NCBI RefSeq assembly: GCF_014926585.1 | Contig: NZ_CP045422.1 | Span: 2,696,001-2,760,000, forward strand | Length of the DNA stretch: 64,000 nucleotides | Direction: 5' to 3' | Source of the DNA: Devosia beringensis | Lineage (GTDB): Bacteria; Pseudomonadota; Alphaproteobacteria; Rhizobiales; Devosiaceae | Part shown: positions 45,310-55,016 of the stretch, piece after piece | Position numbering within the stretch: the stretch's first letter is position 1 | How the letters are laid out: each line of letters starts with the position of its first letter | Made by a program: the position numbers and the translations under genes | Notes under the pieces: model-generated | What the model was told of the DNA's origin: nothing | Databases searched by the model: none | What the model saw: only the letters and a program-made list of their open reading frames with translations

Positions 45310-45786
45310 ATGCAGATGAATCGTTTCCAGCGGGTGCGCGCCCGGCTCTTTCTGCTGCTCAAGGGCACCTGGCAGCGCATGACGGTGGGCGCACGGGTCA
45401 TGCTGGTGGATGGCGACAAGGTACTGCTGATCCGCCACACCTATGTGCCCGGCTGGCAGTTTCCGGGCGGCGGCGTCAGCCCCGGCGAAACCATCGAGGC
45501 AGCGGCGCGGCGCGAAGTGCTCGAGGAGACCGGCTATCGCGTCACCGGCGCCATGGCGCTGTTCGGGCTCTATCACAATTCCAGCACGGTCACCGATCGG
45601 GACCATGTCGCCTTCTATATCGCCAGCCAGTTCGAGCAGGGCTTTGCCTTCAAGCCCAACCACGAAATTGCCGAGGCCGGATGGTTCGACCGCCGGGCCC
45701 TGCCGGAAAAGGTCACCCCGGCCACGTCGCAGCGCATTGACGAATATTTCGATCAGGCGCCGCGGCGTGACATCTGGGGCTATTGA
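45310..45786 (+). CDS. NUDIX hydrolase
   Basis: The product has 158 residues. The NUDIX box is complete: GGGVSPGETIEAAARREVLEETG near 56-78 (named by its ends: GGGVSPGE and REVLEETG), with the glutamates for metal binding. It cleaves a nucleoside diphosphate linked to another group; the substrate is not evident. AAGGAG lies 9 bases before the chosen ATG. A basic, hydrophobic N-terminus (RVRARLFLLLKGTW) might bind membrane or nucleic acid. The 3' end lies 9 bases from the convergent reductase gene. Confidence 0.9.
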   Translation: MQMNRFQRVRARLFLLLKGTWQRMTVGARVMLVDGDKVLLIRHTYVPGWQFPGGGVSPGETIEAAARREVLEETGYRVTGAMALFGLYHNSSTVTDRDHVAFYIASQFEQGFAFKPNHEIAEAGWFDRRALPEKVTPATSQRIDEYFDQAPRRDIWGY

Positions 45787-45795
45787 GGCGCCGCC

Positions 45796-46755
45796 CTAGC
45801 TGAGGAAGGGCAGCTCGGGCCCGATCGGGATGATCCGGCTCGGATTGATGGTGGGGTGGCTCCAGTAATAGTGCGTGCGGATATGGTCGAGATCGACCGT
45901 TTCCTTGATGCCCGGCACCTCATAGAGCGCCTTGAGATAGTGCGAGATATTTGGGTAGTCGGCGATGCGGCGGCGATTGCACTTGAAGTGGCCGACATAG
46001 ACGGCGTCAAAGCGCACCAGCGTGGTGAACAGGCGCCAGTCGGCTTCGGTGATGGTGTCGCCGGTCAGATAGGCGGTTTGGCCGAGCAGGTCCTCGACCC
46101 AGTCCAGCGCGGTGAAAAGCGTGCCGACGGCCTCGTCATAGGCGCTCTGGGCGGTGGCGAAACCGGCCTTGTAGACGCCGTTGTTGATCTCGTCGTAGAC
46201 GCGGGCATTGATGGGGTCGATCGTGGCACGCAGCGCCTCGGGATAGTAATCATCGGTATTGCCGGTCAGCTCGTTGAAGGCCGAGTTGAACATGCGGATG
46301 ATTTCCGAGCTCTCGTTGGAAACGATGGTGCCGGTCTGCTTGTCCCAGAGGACAGGAACCGTAACGCGGCCGGAAAAGTCTGGCACCGCCTGGGTATAAA
46401 GCTGCCAGAGCAGTTCCTTGCCGAACAGCGCGTCGCCGGTCGAGCCGGTGCTGGTGTCGAAGCTCCAGCCGGTTTCGTCGGGCATTTTCGGCGAAACGAC
46501 CGAGACATCGATCAGCGCCTCGAGGTCCTTGAGCTTGCGGAAGATCAGGGTGCGGTGGGCCCAGGGACAGGCGAGCGACACATAGAGGTGGTAGCGGCCG
46601 GCTTCGGCCTTGAAGCCGCCAGTGCGCGAGGGGCCGGGGCTGCAGTCAGCAGTCACCCAGTTGCGGAAGCCCGCTTGGCTGCGCTCGAACTTGCCGCCGG
46701 TCTTTTTGGTGTCATACCACTGGGTGGACCATTGTCCGTCGATCAGTTGACCCAT
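45796..46755 (-). CDS. Glutathionyl-hydroquinone reductase (Xi-class GST, YqjG-like)
   Basis: The product has 319 residues. It removes glutathione from glutathionyl-hydroquinones. The active-site cysteine is in LACPWAHRT near 63-71, and SNESSEIIRMFN near 148 binds glutathione. The C-terminal domain has LVRFDAVYVGHFKCN near 243-257, a Xi-class hallmark. I chose the ATG that gives MGQLIDGQWSTQWY, the usual start. The longer upstream frame runs through a gene-poor divergent region. Confidence 0.93.
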   Translation of the reverse strand: MGQLIDGQWSTQWYDTKKTGGKFERSQAGFRNWVTADCSPGPSRTGGFKAEAGRYHLYVSLACPWAHRTLIFRKLKDLEALIDVSVVSPKMPDETGWSFDTSTGSTGDALFGKELLWQLYTQAVPDFSGRVTVPVLWDKQTGTIVSNESSEIIRMFNSAFNELTGNTDDYYPEALRATIDPINARVYDEINNGVYKAGFATAQSAYDEAVGTLFTALDWVEDLLGQTAYLTGDTITEADWRLFTTLVRFDAVYVGHFKCNRRRIADYPNISHYLKALYEVPGIKETVDLDHIRTHYYWSHPTINPSRIIPIGPELPFLS

Positions 46756-47103
46756 GGGTGCAGCCTTTCCGTCATGTTGCCGACGTATTGCCGGAGTGAA
46801 CTTCCGGCCGTCGCTTGCGTTGACTGACACATAGGCGATGAATGCGCGACCGATAAGACCGCAGCGGCGTAACGAAGCGTTGTGCATATTTAACACAGAC
46901 GCGCCACGGGCGCCGGTTTTGCAGGATCAGCTGATGAGTTTTTGTTTACGTCCGGCCCCTGTGGTGCTAATGCGGAATCTCGGCGTGGAGGCGCCCAGGA
47001 TGGCGAAGGTTTTGCTGGTAATTCGACGACCCTGAGTGGTCTTTTGAAGCGGTGCCCATTGGGCGCCGGGTTGGTGTTACCCGTCTTTTCCTGGATTGTT
47101 GAT
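46756..47103. other. Divergent intergenic region between YqjG-like and GNAT genes
   Basis: There is no convincing gene in these 348 bases. TGTG-N9-CACA (46881-46897), in an AT-rich stretch, could be an operator. TTGACT (about 46818-46823) could be a -35 element but lacks a good -10. Otherwise I see nothing I can name. Confidence 0.4.
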
Positions 47104-47664
47104 ATGTCCTCTGTCTCTGCGCCTCCGGCTGCGGCCGCTGTTGCTTCCCCCCCTGCTGCGCGGACCGTTACCGTGCGCCCCGCGACCCGGTCCGGGGACG
47201 ATGAATTCATCGACGACCTGCAGGCCATCGCTTTTGGGCCGGGCCGGTTTGCCCGCACCGCCTTCCGCATTCGGGAGCGCTTCCCTATCGACATGAGCCT
47301 GAGCCTGATTGCCGAAGTCGATGGCACGCCCTGCGGCTCGGTATGGATGACGCCAATCTCGATTGGCGGCATTAACGGCTATATGCTGGGGCCACTGGCC
47401 ACCCATCCCGATTTCCGCAAGCTGGGCGCCGGCAAGATGCTGGCCCGGGAAGTCACGGCGCGGGCCCTGGCCCGCGGCGAAGGCCAGTTCGTCATGCTGG
47501 TGGGTGACCGCGACTATTATTGCCCGCTGGGCTGGGAGCCGACCACGCTGGGCAATATCGAGTTTCCTGGCCCGGTCGATCCGACGCGCGTGCTGCTGCT
47601 GGCCGAGGACAAGAGCCTTGCCACCACGCTGGCTGGTCCCATCGAGGCTTTCATCGAAGACTGA
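47104..47664 (+). CDS. GNAT-family N-acetyltransferase
   Basis: The product has 186 residues. An alanine-rich N-terminus of about 20 residues precedes the fold. The acetyl-CoA loop region is LATHPDFRKLGAGKMLAREV near 98-117. The GDRDYYCPLGWEP segment near 138 marks the YhbS-like (COG3153) branch. The acceptor is unknown. The ATG is the first in frame after a U-rich leader, with only a weak ribosome site, and a frame extends upstream without support. Confidence 0.85.
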   Translation: MSSVSAPPAAAAVASPPAARTVTVRPATRSGDDEFIDDLQAIAFGPGRFARTAFRIRERFPIDMSLSLIAEVDGTPCGSVWMTPISIGGINGYMLGPLATHPDFRKLGAGKMLAREVTARALARGEGQFVMLVGDRDYYCPLGWEPTTLGNIEFPGPVDPTRVLLLAEDKSLATTLAGPIEAFIED

Positions 47665-47770
47665 TCGCGGTAGCCGGACTGGTTCCGGATCCATTCCGCG
47701 CTGAACGCGGTTTACCCGCTGCGGTCGCCTGCACTAAGCTGGCGGCCCCGACGCAAATTCTGGTGTTTGC

Positions 47771-48397
47771 TTGTCCTCCGACGACCCGTTCATCAACCGC
47801 CTCACCGCCCGCCTGCTGCCGGTGCCGCCCGCCCTGCCGGCGGCCGAAACGCTGACGCCGGACTGGGCGCCGTCGCGTCCCTTCGAGCGGCCGCCGGTTC
47901 CGGCAGCGGTGCTGATCGCGCTGGTGCGCCGGCCTGAAGGCTTTACCGTGCTCTATACCGAACGCTCGCCCGACCTGCGGGCGCATTCGGGGCAGGTGGC
48001 TTTTCCCGGGGGCAAGGTCGATGCCGCAGACAGCGATGTCGCGGCCGCCGCGCTGCGCGAAGCCTTCGAGGAAGTGGGCATGCTGGCCAGCGAGGTGGAG
48101 GTGGTAGGCTTTATGCCGACCTATTTTACCGGCACCAATTACCTGATCACCCCGGTGGTGGCGATTGTCGCGCCCAGCGGGCCCTTCGTGCCCAATCCGG
48201 GCGAGGTGCATTCGGTGTTCGAGGTGCCGCTACGGCGCATCCTGCAGATCGAGAGCTATGGCGAATTCCGTATCAAGCGGAATGGCAAGGAACACCGGAC
48301 CTGGCAGATCGACCATGACGGGCATCGCATCTGGGGCATTACCGCCAATATCACGCGGCAGTTCCGCGATCTGGCTACCGGCGAGGTCGCGTCATGA
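47771..48397 (+). CDS. CoA pyrophosphatase (NudL-like NUDIX hydrolase)
   Basis: The product has 208 residues. The extended CoA-pyrophosphatase signature plus NUDIX box reads HSGQVAFPGGKVD (near 72) followed by ALREAFEEVGM (near 93). It probably cleaves coenzyme A or its derivatives to phosphopantetheine and 3',5'-ADP. The start is TTG at 47771, since no ATG lies nearby. Its stop overlaps the start of the CCA-adding enzyme gene by 4 bases, so the two are coupled. Confidence 0.9.
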   Translation: MSSDDPFINRLTARLLPVPPALPAAETLTPDWAPSRPFERPPVPAAVLIALVRRPEGFTVLYTERSPDLRAHSGQVAFPGGKVDAADSDVAAAALREAFEEVGMLASEVEVVGFMPTYFTGTNYLITPVVAIVAPSGPFVPNPGEVHSVFEVPLRRILQIESYGEFRIKRNGKEHRTWQIDHDGHRIWGITANITRQFRDLATGEVAS

Positions 48398-49569
48398 GTG
48401 CCGAGGCGCTGAAGTCGGCTGAATGGCTGGTGCGGCCGGAAACGCAGGCGATCCTGGCGGCGCTGGATGGCGCCGAGGGCCGGACCCGGGCCGTCGGTGG
48501 CGTGGTCCGCGATACTCTGCTGGCGCGGCAGCGCGTCAATCCGGACATCGACCTGGCCACCGAACTGCTGCCCGAGGACGTGATGGCACGGGCGAAAGCC
48601 GCGGGGATTGCCGTCTATCCCACGGGGATCGACCATGGCACGGTGACGCTCAAGCTGGGGGAGACGCTGGCCGAGGTCACAACGCTGCGGCGGGACATCG
48701 AGACCAATGGGCGCCATGCCGTGGTCGCCTTCGGGACCGACTGGCGCGAGGATGCCAGCCGCCGCGACTTCACCCTCAATGCGCTCTATTGTGGGCCGGA
48801 TGGCACACTGTTCGATCCGCTGGACGGGCTCGAGGATGCGCTGGCCGGGCACGTGCGCTTCATTGGCGATGCGGCGCAGCGGATTAGTGAGGACGGCTTG
48901 CGTGTCTATCGCTTCTTCCGCTTCTCGGCCAGCCACGGGGGCCAACAGTTCGATCCGGACGGGCTGGCGGCCTGTGCCGCGGCCGTGTCCCGGCTGGGAC
49001 ATCTGTCGCGCGAACGGGTGGGCCAGGAAATCACCCGCATGCTGGCGCTGCCCAAGGTGGCGATGAGCCTGCTGGTGATGGCCGAGCTGGGCCTGCTGGA
49101 ATTCGACGATGTCGCGGCCCGGGCGCTGGTGGCCTATGAGACCTTGGGCGGGCAGTCGGCGGCGACGCGGCTGGCCTTGCTGGCCGGTGACGCATTGGAG
49201 GCGGCACAGGAGAGCTGGCGGCTGTCCAACGAGATGGTGGGCAAGGCGCGTGACATCGGCCGTGCGGCGGCCCTGCTGGCGGATGACCGGGTCGGAGAAG
49301 CGGCCTATCGACATGGCGAAAGTGCCGTAGAGGGCCTGGCGCTGGTGGCGGCACGTGAGGAATGGGTACAGGCACGGCTGGCTGAAACCGCCCGCGCTTT
49401 GGCGGGGCTGGTCGTGCCGGACTTTCCCGTCAGTGGACGCGATCTGGCCCGCCTCGGCATGAAGCCGGGGCCGCACTTGGGCAAGGAACTGGCCCGGCTG
49501 GAGCGCGCCTGGATCGACAGCGGCTTTGCGCTTGGCAAACCGGCGCTGCTGACCCTGGTCCAGCTTTAG
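48394..49569 (+). CDS. cca: CCA tRNA nucleotidyltransferase / poly(A) polymerase family
   Basis: The product has 391 residues. The class II nucleotidyltransferase core has GGVVRDTLL near 33-41, the metal-binding NPDID near 48 and RRDFTLNALY near 126-135. The lysine/arginine-rich recognition segment is ISEDGLRVYRFFRFSA near 165. It adds or repairs the 3' CCA of tRNA. The size fits the short alphaproteobacterial enzymes without HD domain. It is coupled to nudL and overlaps the convergent DUF1059 gene by 4 bases. Confidence 0.92.
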   Translation: MSAEALKSAEWLVRPETQAILAALDGAEGRTRAVGGVVRDTLLARQRVNPDIDLATELLPEDVMARAKAAGIAVYPTGIDHGTVTLKLGETLAEVTTLRRDIETNGRHAVVAFGTDWREDASRRDFTLNALYCGPDGTLFDPLDGLEDALAGHVRFIGDAAQRISEDGLRVYRFFRFSASHGGQQFDPDGLAACAAAVSRLGHLSRERVGQEITRMLALPKVAMSLLVMAELGLLEFDDVAARALVAYETLGGQSAATRLALLAGDALEAAQESWRLSNEMVGKARDIGRAAALLADDRVGEAAYRHGESAVEGLALVAAREEWVQARLAETARALAGLVVPDFPVSGRDLARLGMKPGPHLGKELARLERAWIDSGFALGKPALLTLVQL

Positions 49570-49763
49570 TGGGGTTTGGCAGGCGTCGCGTCGGTATCGA
49601 CGATGCGTTCCTTGATGCGCTCGATCATGTCGGGACGGATTTCGGTCTCGCCATGCAGGTTGCGCAGGTTTTCGACTGCCTTGCGCACAACCTCGGCCTC
49701 GTTGTCGGCCTCGGCATGCCAGGTGGCGCCCGGGATCAGTGTGCCTGATTCAAATCGTTTCAT
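49566..49763 (-). CDS. DUF1059 small protein
   Basis: The product has 65 residues. It begins MKRFESGTLIPGATWHAEADNE (named by its ends) and carries EAEVVRKAVENLRNLHG, the DUF1059 pattern, with the usual cysteine replaced by other residues. AGGAGG lies 6 bases before the ATG, giving a strong start, and the longer open frame upstream is unsupported. Function is unknown for the family. Confidence 0.8.
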   Translation of the reverse strand: MKRFESGTLIPGATWHAEADNEAEVVRKAVENLRNLHGETEIRPDMIERIKERIVDTDATPAKPH

Positions 49764-49910
49764 GCGATCCTCCTGGGTTTCGTTGTCTCGAAACAACGCC
49801 TGGCGAGGGGCATTCGTTCCGCTGGGCGCCTCGATCACGGCAGTTTTTCTATTCGGCGGCGGGGTTTGCCTATAGGATGCGAGACTGAAACCAGGGGGAA
49901 TAGGCCGGGC

Positions 49911-50489
49911 ATGCGGGCAGGCTTGTTGAACAAAATTCGTGATGCTGTCTGGCCGCGCATGGGTTTGCGCCGCTATGCCCGCTATCTGCAGACGCGCGTC
50001 ATGCGGCTTTCCGCCAGCCCGCATGCCATTGCGGCCGGGGTGGCGTCCGGCGCCGCCGTGTCGATGCTGCCGCTGATCGGGCTGCATTTCGTACTCGGCT
50101 TCGTGCTGGCCTTCGCCCTGCGCGGCAACATGCTCGCGGCTGCCATCGGCACGGCATGGGGCAATCCGCTGAGCTTTCCCTTGTTCTTTGCCGCGTCCTA
50201 CGCCGTCGGCGACTGGCTGACCGGCGGGGGCGGGGTCAGCGTCACCGAGGGGGCGCAGGTGGAGACCACCGGCGAGCAGCTCAGCCACGGCCTGTTTTCG
50301 AGCGGCTTTGAGGCGGTCTGGCCGACCTTCAAGACCATGATGATCGGCGGCGTGCCGCTGGCCGTGCTGGTCTTTGCCGGCTTTTATGTCGTGGTGCGTC
50401 TGGTCGTGACGCGGTTCCGGGCGCTGCGGCAATCCCGGCTGGCGCGCAAGCGCGGGCTGGCCAATTCGGTTCAGTCGTCGACGAACTGA
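49911..50489 (+). CDS. DUF2062 membrane protein
   Basis: The product has 192 residues. The N-terminal basic segment (PRMGLRRYARYLQTRVMRL) precedes SPHAIAAGVASGAAVSMLP near 36-54 and GTAWGNPLSF near 93, the DUF2062 hallmarks. There are three to four hydrophobic helices. Family members are inner-membrane proteins of unknown role. The ATG at 49911 was chosen over an unsupported upstream frame. It overlaps the convergent ATPase gene by 19 bases. Confidence 0.85.
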   Translation: MRAGLLNKIRDAVWPRMGLRRYARYLQTRVMRLSASPHAIAAGVASGAAVSMLPLIGLHFVLGFVLAFALRGNMLAAAIGTAWGNPLSFPLFFAASYAVGDWLTGGGGVSVTEGAQVETTGEQLSHGLFSSGFEAVWPTFKTMMIGGVPLAVLVFAGFYVVVRLVVTRFRALRQSRLARKRGLANSVQSSTN

Positions 50490-51595
50490 CCGATCTGGCT
50501 TAGGCCTTCGAGCCAGGTGCCGCCGTGCTGGCGGATAACCTGGCGCGGCAGCACGCCGGTCTCTTCGGTCAGCGCATCGGCCAAGGTCTGCGAATGGGTG
50601 ACCACCCAGACCTGGGTGCGCTGCGTCGCCTTGGCAATGATGCGGGCCAGAGCCGGCAGCAGTTCGGGATGCAGGCTATTTTCGGGTTCGTTGAGCGCGA
50701 TCAGCGGCGGCAGGCGATAGGAGAGCAGCGCTCCCATCAGCGCCAGAAACTGCAGCGTACCGTCGGATAGCTCATTGGCGGCGAATTCCCGCTTGGGCAT
50801 ATCGGCAAAGCGCATGGCGAAGCTGGCGAACTGTTCGGGCGGCGGCACGACCAGTTGGGCGCCGGGAAAGGCATGATCGACGGCCTCGTCGAGATCGACG
50901 CTGTCCTGGCGGATGTGGCGCAGCGTCGCCAGCACGGCGGCCAGATTGGCGCCATTGGCGTCGAGTGTCGGAGCCGTGACGGCGCGGGACGGCAGGCGCA
51001 GCGGGGAGTCCGCGTCGGTCCGGAACCCGTGATAGAAGCGCCAGGCCGCAATTGCCTCCCGCACCCGATCGATTTCGGGAATGCCACGCAGCCCTGACAG
51101 GGCGATCTCGCTGGAAAGCAGCACCGCATCGGCCTGCACGCGTTTGCCCTCCGCATTCCGTACCCAGATCGCCGGTCCCTTGCGCTCCATCAGTGCCACC
51201 GGGCGCCGCCCGGCCAGGGTCAGGCTCTCCTGCTTGATCATGGCCTCCAAGGGAAAGGCCGCATCGACCTTGGTGGGGAAGCCGGGCTCGATCTCATAGC
51301 TGACGGGCAAGCCGTCGTCTTGGCCGTCAGCCAGTTCCAGGCCAATGCGCAGGGACATTCGAGCCGGCTCATGACTGCGGCGCTCGCCGGCCCAGATGAC
51401 CGATGCCAGCCCACCCTCCCGCGCGATATCCTGGGCAAAGTCGCCGGTCGCCGCCGCGCGCACCAGCTCGAGCGCCCGGTAGAGGTTAGTCTTGCCCACG
51501 CCATTGGCGCCGACCAGAACTGAAAGCTGGCGGACAGGAAAGCTGATGGCGCGGACCGAGCGATAGCCGGTGATCTGGATATCGGTCAGCGCCAT
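50471..51595 (-). CDS. Stand-alone AAA (RecF/OLD-like ABC ATPase) protein
   Basis: The product has 374 residues. The N-terminus IQITGYRSVRAISFP leads to Walker A GANGVGKTN near 29-37. The ABC signature is LSDGTLQFLAL near 283, and the Walker B-like strand reads LIALNEPENSLHPEL near 304, with Asn where most families have Asp. The helical insert between them is short. No TOPRIM or nuclease domain follows and no partner nuclease is adjacent, so this is not an obvious Gabija or OLD defence system. Function is unknown. Confidence 0.82.
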   Translation of the reverse strand: MALTDIQITGYRSVRAISFPVRQLSVLVGANGVGKTNLYRALELVRAAATGDFAQDIAREGGLASVIWAGERRSHEPARMSLRIGLELADGQDDGLPVSYEIEPGFPTKVDAAFPLEAMIKQESLTLAGRRPVALMERKGPAIWVRNAEGKRVQADAVLLSSEIALSGLRGIPEIDRVREAIAAWRFYHGFRTDADSPLRLPSRAVTAPTLDANGANLAAVLATLRHIRQDSVDLDEAVDHAFPGAQLVVPPPEQFASFAMRFADMPKREFAANELSDGTLQFLALMGALLSYRLPPLIALNEPENSLHPELLPALARIIAKATQRTQVWVVTHSQTLADALTEETGVLPRQVIRQHGGTWLEGLSQIGQFVDD

Positions 51596-51610
51596 CGCCT
51601 GCTCCTCAGC

Positions 51611-52513
51611 TCACGGCCAGCGGACTTCGGGCGGCATCGACGAGAGGATGGCCTGCACATTGCCGCCGGTCTTGAGGCCGAATGTCGTGCCGCGGTCGTA
51701 GAGCAGGTTGAACTCGACATAGCGGCCGCGCCGGACCAGCTGTTCATGCCGGTCGGCCTCGGTCCAGGGCGTTGTCATGTTGCGCCGCACCAGTTGTGGA
51801 TAGATGCCCAGAAAGGCCTCGCCCACGGCCTGGGTAAAGGCAAAGTCGGCGTCCCAGTCGCCCGAATTGTGGTGATCGTAAAAGATGCCGCCGGTGCCGC
51901 GATGCTCGTTGCGATGCGGCAGGAAGAAGTACTCGTCGCACCAGGCCTTGAAGCGATCATAGTCGACGCCGGGGCGATCCAGGCAGGCGGCCCGCATGGC
52001 CGCGTGGAAGTCGATCGTGTCGACGTCGTCCTGGCTGCGGCGGCGGTCGAGCACCGGGGTCAGGTCGGCGCCGCCGCCGAACCACTGTTTGCCGGTAACG
52101 ATCATGCGCGTGTTCATGTGCACGGCGGGGACGTGCGGATTGCAAGGATGGACAATCAACGAAATGCCGGCGCTCCAGAACTGGGCGCCCGCCTCGGTGC
52201 CCGGCATCTGCTTGGCGAAGTCGGCGGAAAACTCGCCATGCACGGTCGAGATGTGCACGCCGGCCTTCTCGAAGACGCGGCCATGCAGCATGCTCATTTC
52301 GCCGCCGCCGCCGCCGCCGGCCTCGCGATCCCAGGGCGTGCGCTCGAATTTCCCGGGCGGCAGGTCGGCATTAGGGCCGGTGAGCTCGGCCTCGATGGCC
52401 TCGAACTGGGCGCAGATGCTGTCGCGCAGGGTGCGGAACCAGAGCTGGGCGGTGGCCTTTTTGGCGTCGATGTCGATGGGAAGTGTCATGGTGGTGGAGG
52501 AATGACCCGTCAT
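51611..52513 (-). CDS. hemF: Oxygen-dependent coproporphyrinogen III oxidase
   Basis: The product has 300 residues and makes protoporphyrinogen IX in heme synthesis, using oxygen. Family motifs include [20 protein letters not shown] near 57-76, VHMNTRMI near 125 and [10 protein letters not shown] near 137. The C-terminus has [14 protein letters not shown] near 263. I kept the ATG that overlaps the trmL stop (ATGA), which gives coupling. An ATG eight codons later is possible. It supplies heme that PuuD and cytochrome bc1 need. Confidence 0.95.
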   Translation of the reverse strand: MTGHSSTTMTLPIDIDAKKATAQLWFRTLRDSICAQFEAIEAELTGPNADLPPGKFERTPWDREAGGGGGGEMSMLHGRVFEKAGVHISTVHGEFSADFAKQMPGTEAGAQFWSAGISLIVHPCNPHVPAVHMNTRMIVTGKQWFGGGADLTPVLDRRRSQDDVDTIDFHAAMRAACLDRPGVDYDRFKAWCDEYFFLPHRNEHRGTGGIFYDHHNSGDWDADFAFTQAVGEAFLGIYPQLVRRNMTTPWTEADRHEQLVRRGRYVEFNLLYDRGTTFGLKTGGNVQAILSSMPPEVRWP

Positions 52514-52980
52514 TGCAGTGCTGTAAACCCGTCCGTCTGTCTTTTTGCCTCGCCCAGGATAAGCGTTGCGGCCAGGGCGACATTGATCGAGCGCAAGCCC
52601 GGACGCATCGGAATGCGCAGGGCAAGGTCAGTGGCAGCGGCCACAGCGTCGGGAACGCCGGCGCTTTCGCGCCCGACCATGACGATGTCCTGCGGTGAAA
52701 AGACGGCATCATAGGCCGAGGTCTGGCTCTTGGTGGTCAACAGCACGAGGCGCCGCCCCTCCGCGCGCCGCCAGGCGTCGAACCGGGTCCAGCTGTCATG
52801 CTCGCGCACGGCGGCGTGGTCGAGATAATCGAGGCCCGCACGCGCCAGGGTCTTGGCGGAAAAGGCAAAGCCGGTGGGGTGGATGATATGGATGGTGGTG
52901 TCCAGGCAAGCGCAGAGCCGGATCAGCGTGCCGGTATTGTTGGCGATGTCAGGCTGATAGAGCGCTAGGTCGACCGGCAT
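52510..52980 (-). CDS. trmL: tRNA (cytidine(34)-2'-O)-methyltransferase
   Basis: The product has 156 residues. It is a minimal SPOUT methyltransferase that modifies the wobble base of leucine tRNAs. It starts [23 protein letters not shown] and has the SAM-binding knot segments [11 protein letters not shown] near 106-116 and [22 protein letters not shown] near 126-147 (named by ends). It precedes hemF with a 4-base overlap. Confidence 0.93.
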   Translation of the reverse strand: MPVDLALYQPDIANNTGTLIRLCACLDTTIHIIHPTGFAFSAKTLARAGLDYLDHAAVREHDSWTRFDAWRRAEGRRLVLLTTKSQTSAYDAVFSPQDIVMVGRESAGVPDAVAAATDLALRIPMRPGLRSINVALAATLILGEAKRQTDGFTALQ

Positions 52981-53210
52981 GAGACTATCCCGCGGCTTGA
53001 GGCTTGTAGGCCCGCCAAAGCAGGGCTTTGCCGGGTATAGTGTCGCAGTTGGGTGCTGTCACCGTGCGGATCACTGGACAAGCGCATGGGACAGTGCAAA
53101 AAGACCGCAACTGACGGGCCGCTTGAGGGCGGTCGGCTACCGATTCCGTCCATGGAAACCTGGTGTGCCGCTGCCGGCCGCGTCTGATGTGATAGTACGG
53201 GGAACGGACC

Positions 53211-53735
53211 TTGGCCACGGAAGCTCAACATTCAACGACACGACGGGATTTTCTCTTCGTGGCAACTGGCGCCGTGGCTGGCGTCGGCGCTGCGGCGACG
53301 GTGTGGCCGCTGATCAACCAGATGAACCCCGATGCCTCGACCCTGGCGGTCGCCAGCATCGAGTTCAGCCTGAACGGCATCGAGCCCGGCCAGTCGGTGA
53401 CCATCCTGTGGCGCGGCCTGCCGGTTTTCGTGCGCAACCGCACGCCCGAGGAAGTCGCCGAGGCGCAGAATGTGGCGCTTGCCGATCTCAAGGATCCGCA
53501 GACCGACGCCGAGCGCACCAAGGAAGGCCATGAAAACTGGCTGGTGATGATTGCCAACTGCACCCATCTGGGCTGCATCCCGACCGGCGAATCAGGCGAA
53601 TTCGATGGCTGGGCCTGCCCCTGCCATGGTTCGCAGTTCGACACGGCGGGCCGCATCCGCAAGGGTCCCGCGCCGACCAACCTGGTCGTGCCGCCGTATG
53701 AATTCGTCAGCGATTCGCTGATCCAGATCGGCTAG
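53211..53735 (+). CDS. petA: Ubiquinol-cytochrome c reductase Rieske iron-sulfur subunit
   Basis: The product has 174 residues. The N-terminal Tat-type signal anchor ([19 protein letters not shown]) holds it in the membrane. The 2Fe-2S ligands are Cys117 and His119 (CTHLGC) and Cys136 and His139 (CPCHGS), with the disulfide cysteines 122 and 138. It accepts an electron from ubiquinol in the bc1 complex. The start is TTG at 53211, after a GGGGAACGG stretch. It leads petA-petB-petC. Confidence 0.96.
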   Translation: MATEAQHSTTRRDFLFVATGAVAGVGAAATVWPLINQMNPDASTLAVASIEFSLNGIEPGQSVTILWRGLPVFVRNRTPEEVAEAQNVALADLKDPQTDAERTKEGHENWLVMIANCTHLGCIPTGESGEFDGWACPCHGSQFDTAGRIRKGPAPTNLVVPPYEFVSDSLIQIG

Positions 53736-53749
53736 TGGGGGCTTTTCCG

Positions 53750-55000
53750 ATGTCAGAACACTCAACTTACACTCCAGGCTCCGGCATCGAGAAATGGCTT
53801 GATGAGCGCTTGCCCATCATCCGGTTCTCCAAAGAGCACCTGATGGACTTCCCCACGCCCAAGAATCTGAATTATTTCTGGACGTTCGGCGCCATTCTCG
53901 TGATGTGCCTGGGCATCCAGATCGTCACCGGCATCATCCTGGCGATGCATTACACGCCCAATATCGGGCTGGCCTTCGACTCGGTCGAGCATATCCGCCG
54001 CAACGTCAATGGCGGCCGGATGATCCAGGCGTTCCACGCCGTGGGCGCCTCGATGTTCTTCGTGGCCGTCTATATCCACATCTTCCGCGGCATGTATTTC
54101 GGCTCCTACAAGGCGCCGCGCGAGATCCTGTGGATCCTGGGCGTGCTCATCTTCGTGCTGATGATGGCGACTGCCTTCATGGGGTATGTGCTGCCTTGGG
54201 GCCAGATGTCCGGCTGGGCCGCCACCGTTATCACCAATATCTTCGAGGCCATTCCAGTGCTCGGCACGCCGCTGCTGGAACTGCTGCGCGGCGGCTTCTC
54301 GGTGGGCAATCCGACGCTCAACCGCTTCTTCTCGCTGCACTATCTGCTGCCCTTCGTGATCGCCGCCGTGGTGGCGCTGCACATCTGGGCCCTGCACGTG
54401 CCGGGCAACAACAACCCGACTGGCGTCGACGTCAAGGACAGCCGCGATACCTTGCCCTTCCATCCGTACTACACGATGAAGGACGCCTTCGGCATGGTGG
54501 TGTTCCTGATCCCGTTTGTCTGGTTCGCTTTCTTTGCGCCCGACATTCTGGGTCATCCGGACAATTACATCCAGTTCAACAGCCAGATCACGCCGGCCCA
54601 TATCGTGCCGGAATGGTATTTCCTGCCCTTCTACGCCATCCTGCGGGCCATCGATTTCAACCTGCTGTTCATCAACTCCAAGCTGCTGGGCGTGATCTTC
54701 TTCGGCGGTTCGATCGTCATCCTGTTCCTGCTTCCCTGGCTGGACACGTCCAAGGTGCGGTCGGGCAATTTCCGTCCGATGTTCAAGTGGTTCTACTGGC
54801 TGTTCGTGGTCAACTTCATTGGCCTGACCTATCTGGGCGCACAGCCGGCCGATGGCATCTATGTGCTGCTGTCCAAGATCTGCACGGCCTATTACTTCAT
54901 CCACTTCATCGTCATCCTGCCCGTGCTTAGCCGCATCGAGAAGCCTCGGCCCCTGCCGACCAGCATCTCGGAGAGCGTGCTTGCCAAGTCGCACGCGTAA
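53750..55000 (+). CDS. petB: Cytochrome b subunit of the bc1 complex
   Basis: The product has 416 residues with eight membrane helices. Heme-binding histidines lie in helices 2 and 4 ([11 protein letters not shown] near 89; [10 protein letters not shown] near 210). The [13 protein letters not shown] quinol-oxidation motif lies near 285. It is a separate gene from petC and not the fused fbcH form. GGGGG lies 9 bases before the ATG, and the frame is open five codons upstream. It works with petA and petC. Confidence 0.97.
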   Translation: MSEHSTYTPGSGIEKWLDERLPIIRFSKEHLMDFPTPKNLNYFWTFGAILVMCLGIQIVTGIILAMHYTPNIGLAFDSVEHIRRNVNGGRMIQAFHAVGASMFFVAVYIHIFRGMYFGSYKAPREILWILGVLIFVLMMATAFMGYVLPWGQMSGWAATVITNIFEAIPVLGTPLLELLRGGFSVGNPTLNRFFSLHYLLPFVIAAVVALHIWALHVPGNNNPTGVDVKDSRDTLPFHPYYTMKDAFGMVVFLIPFVWFAFFAPDILGHPDNYIQFNSQITPAHIVPEWYFLPFYAILRAIDFNLLFINSKLLGVIFFGGSIVILFLLPWLDTSKVRSGNFRPMFKWFYWLFVVNFIGLTYLGAQPADGIYVLLSKICTAYYFIHFIVILPVLSRIEKPRPLPTSISESVLAKSHA

Positions 55001-55016
55001 GAGAGGGGCAGGAACC

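Noticed and set aside
50471..51595. OLD/Gabija-type phage defence system
   Set aside because: No TOPRIM domain in the protein and no helicase, nuclease or reverse transcriptase next to it; neighbours are housekeeping genes.
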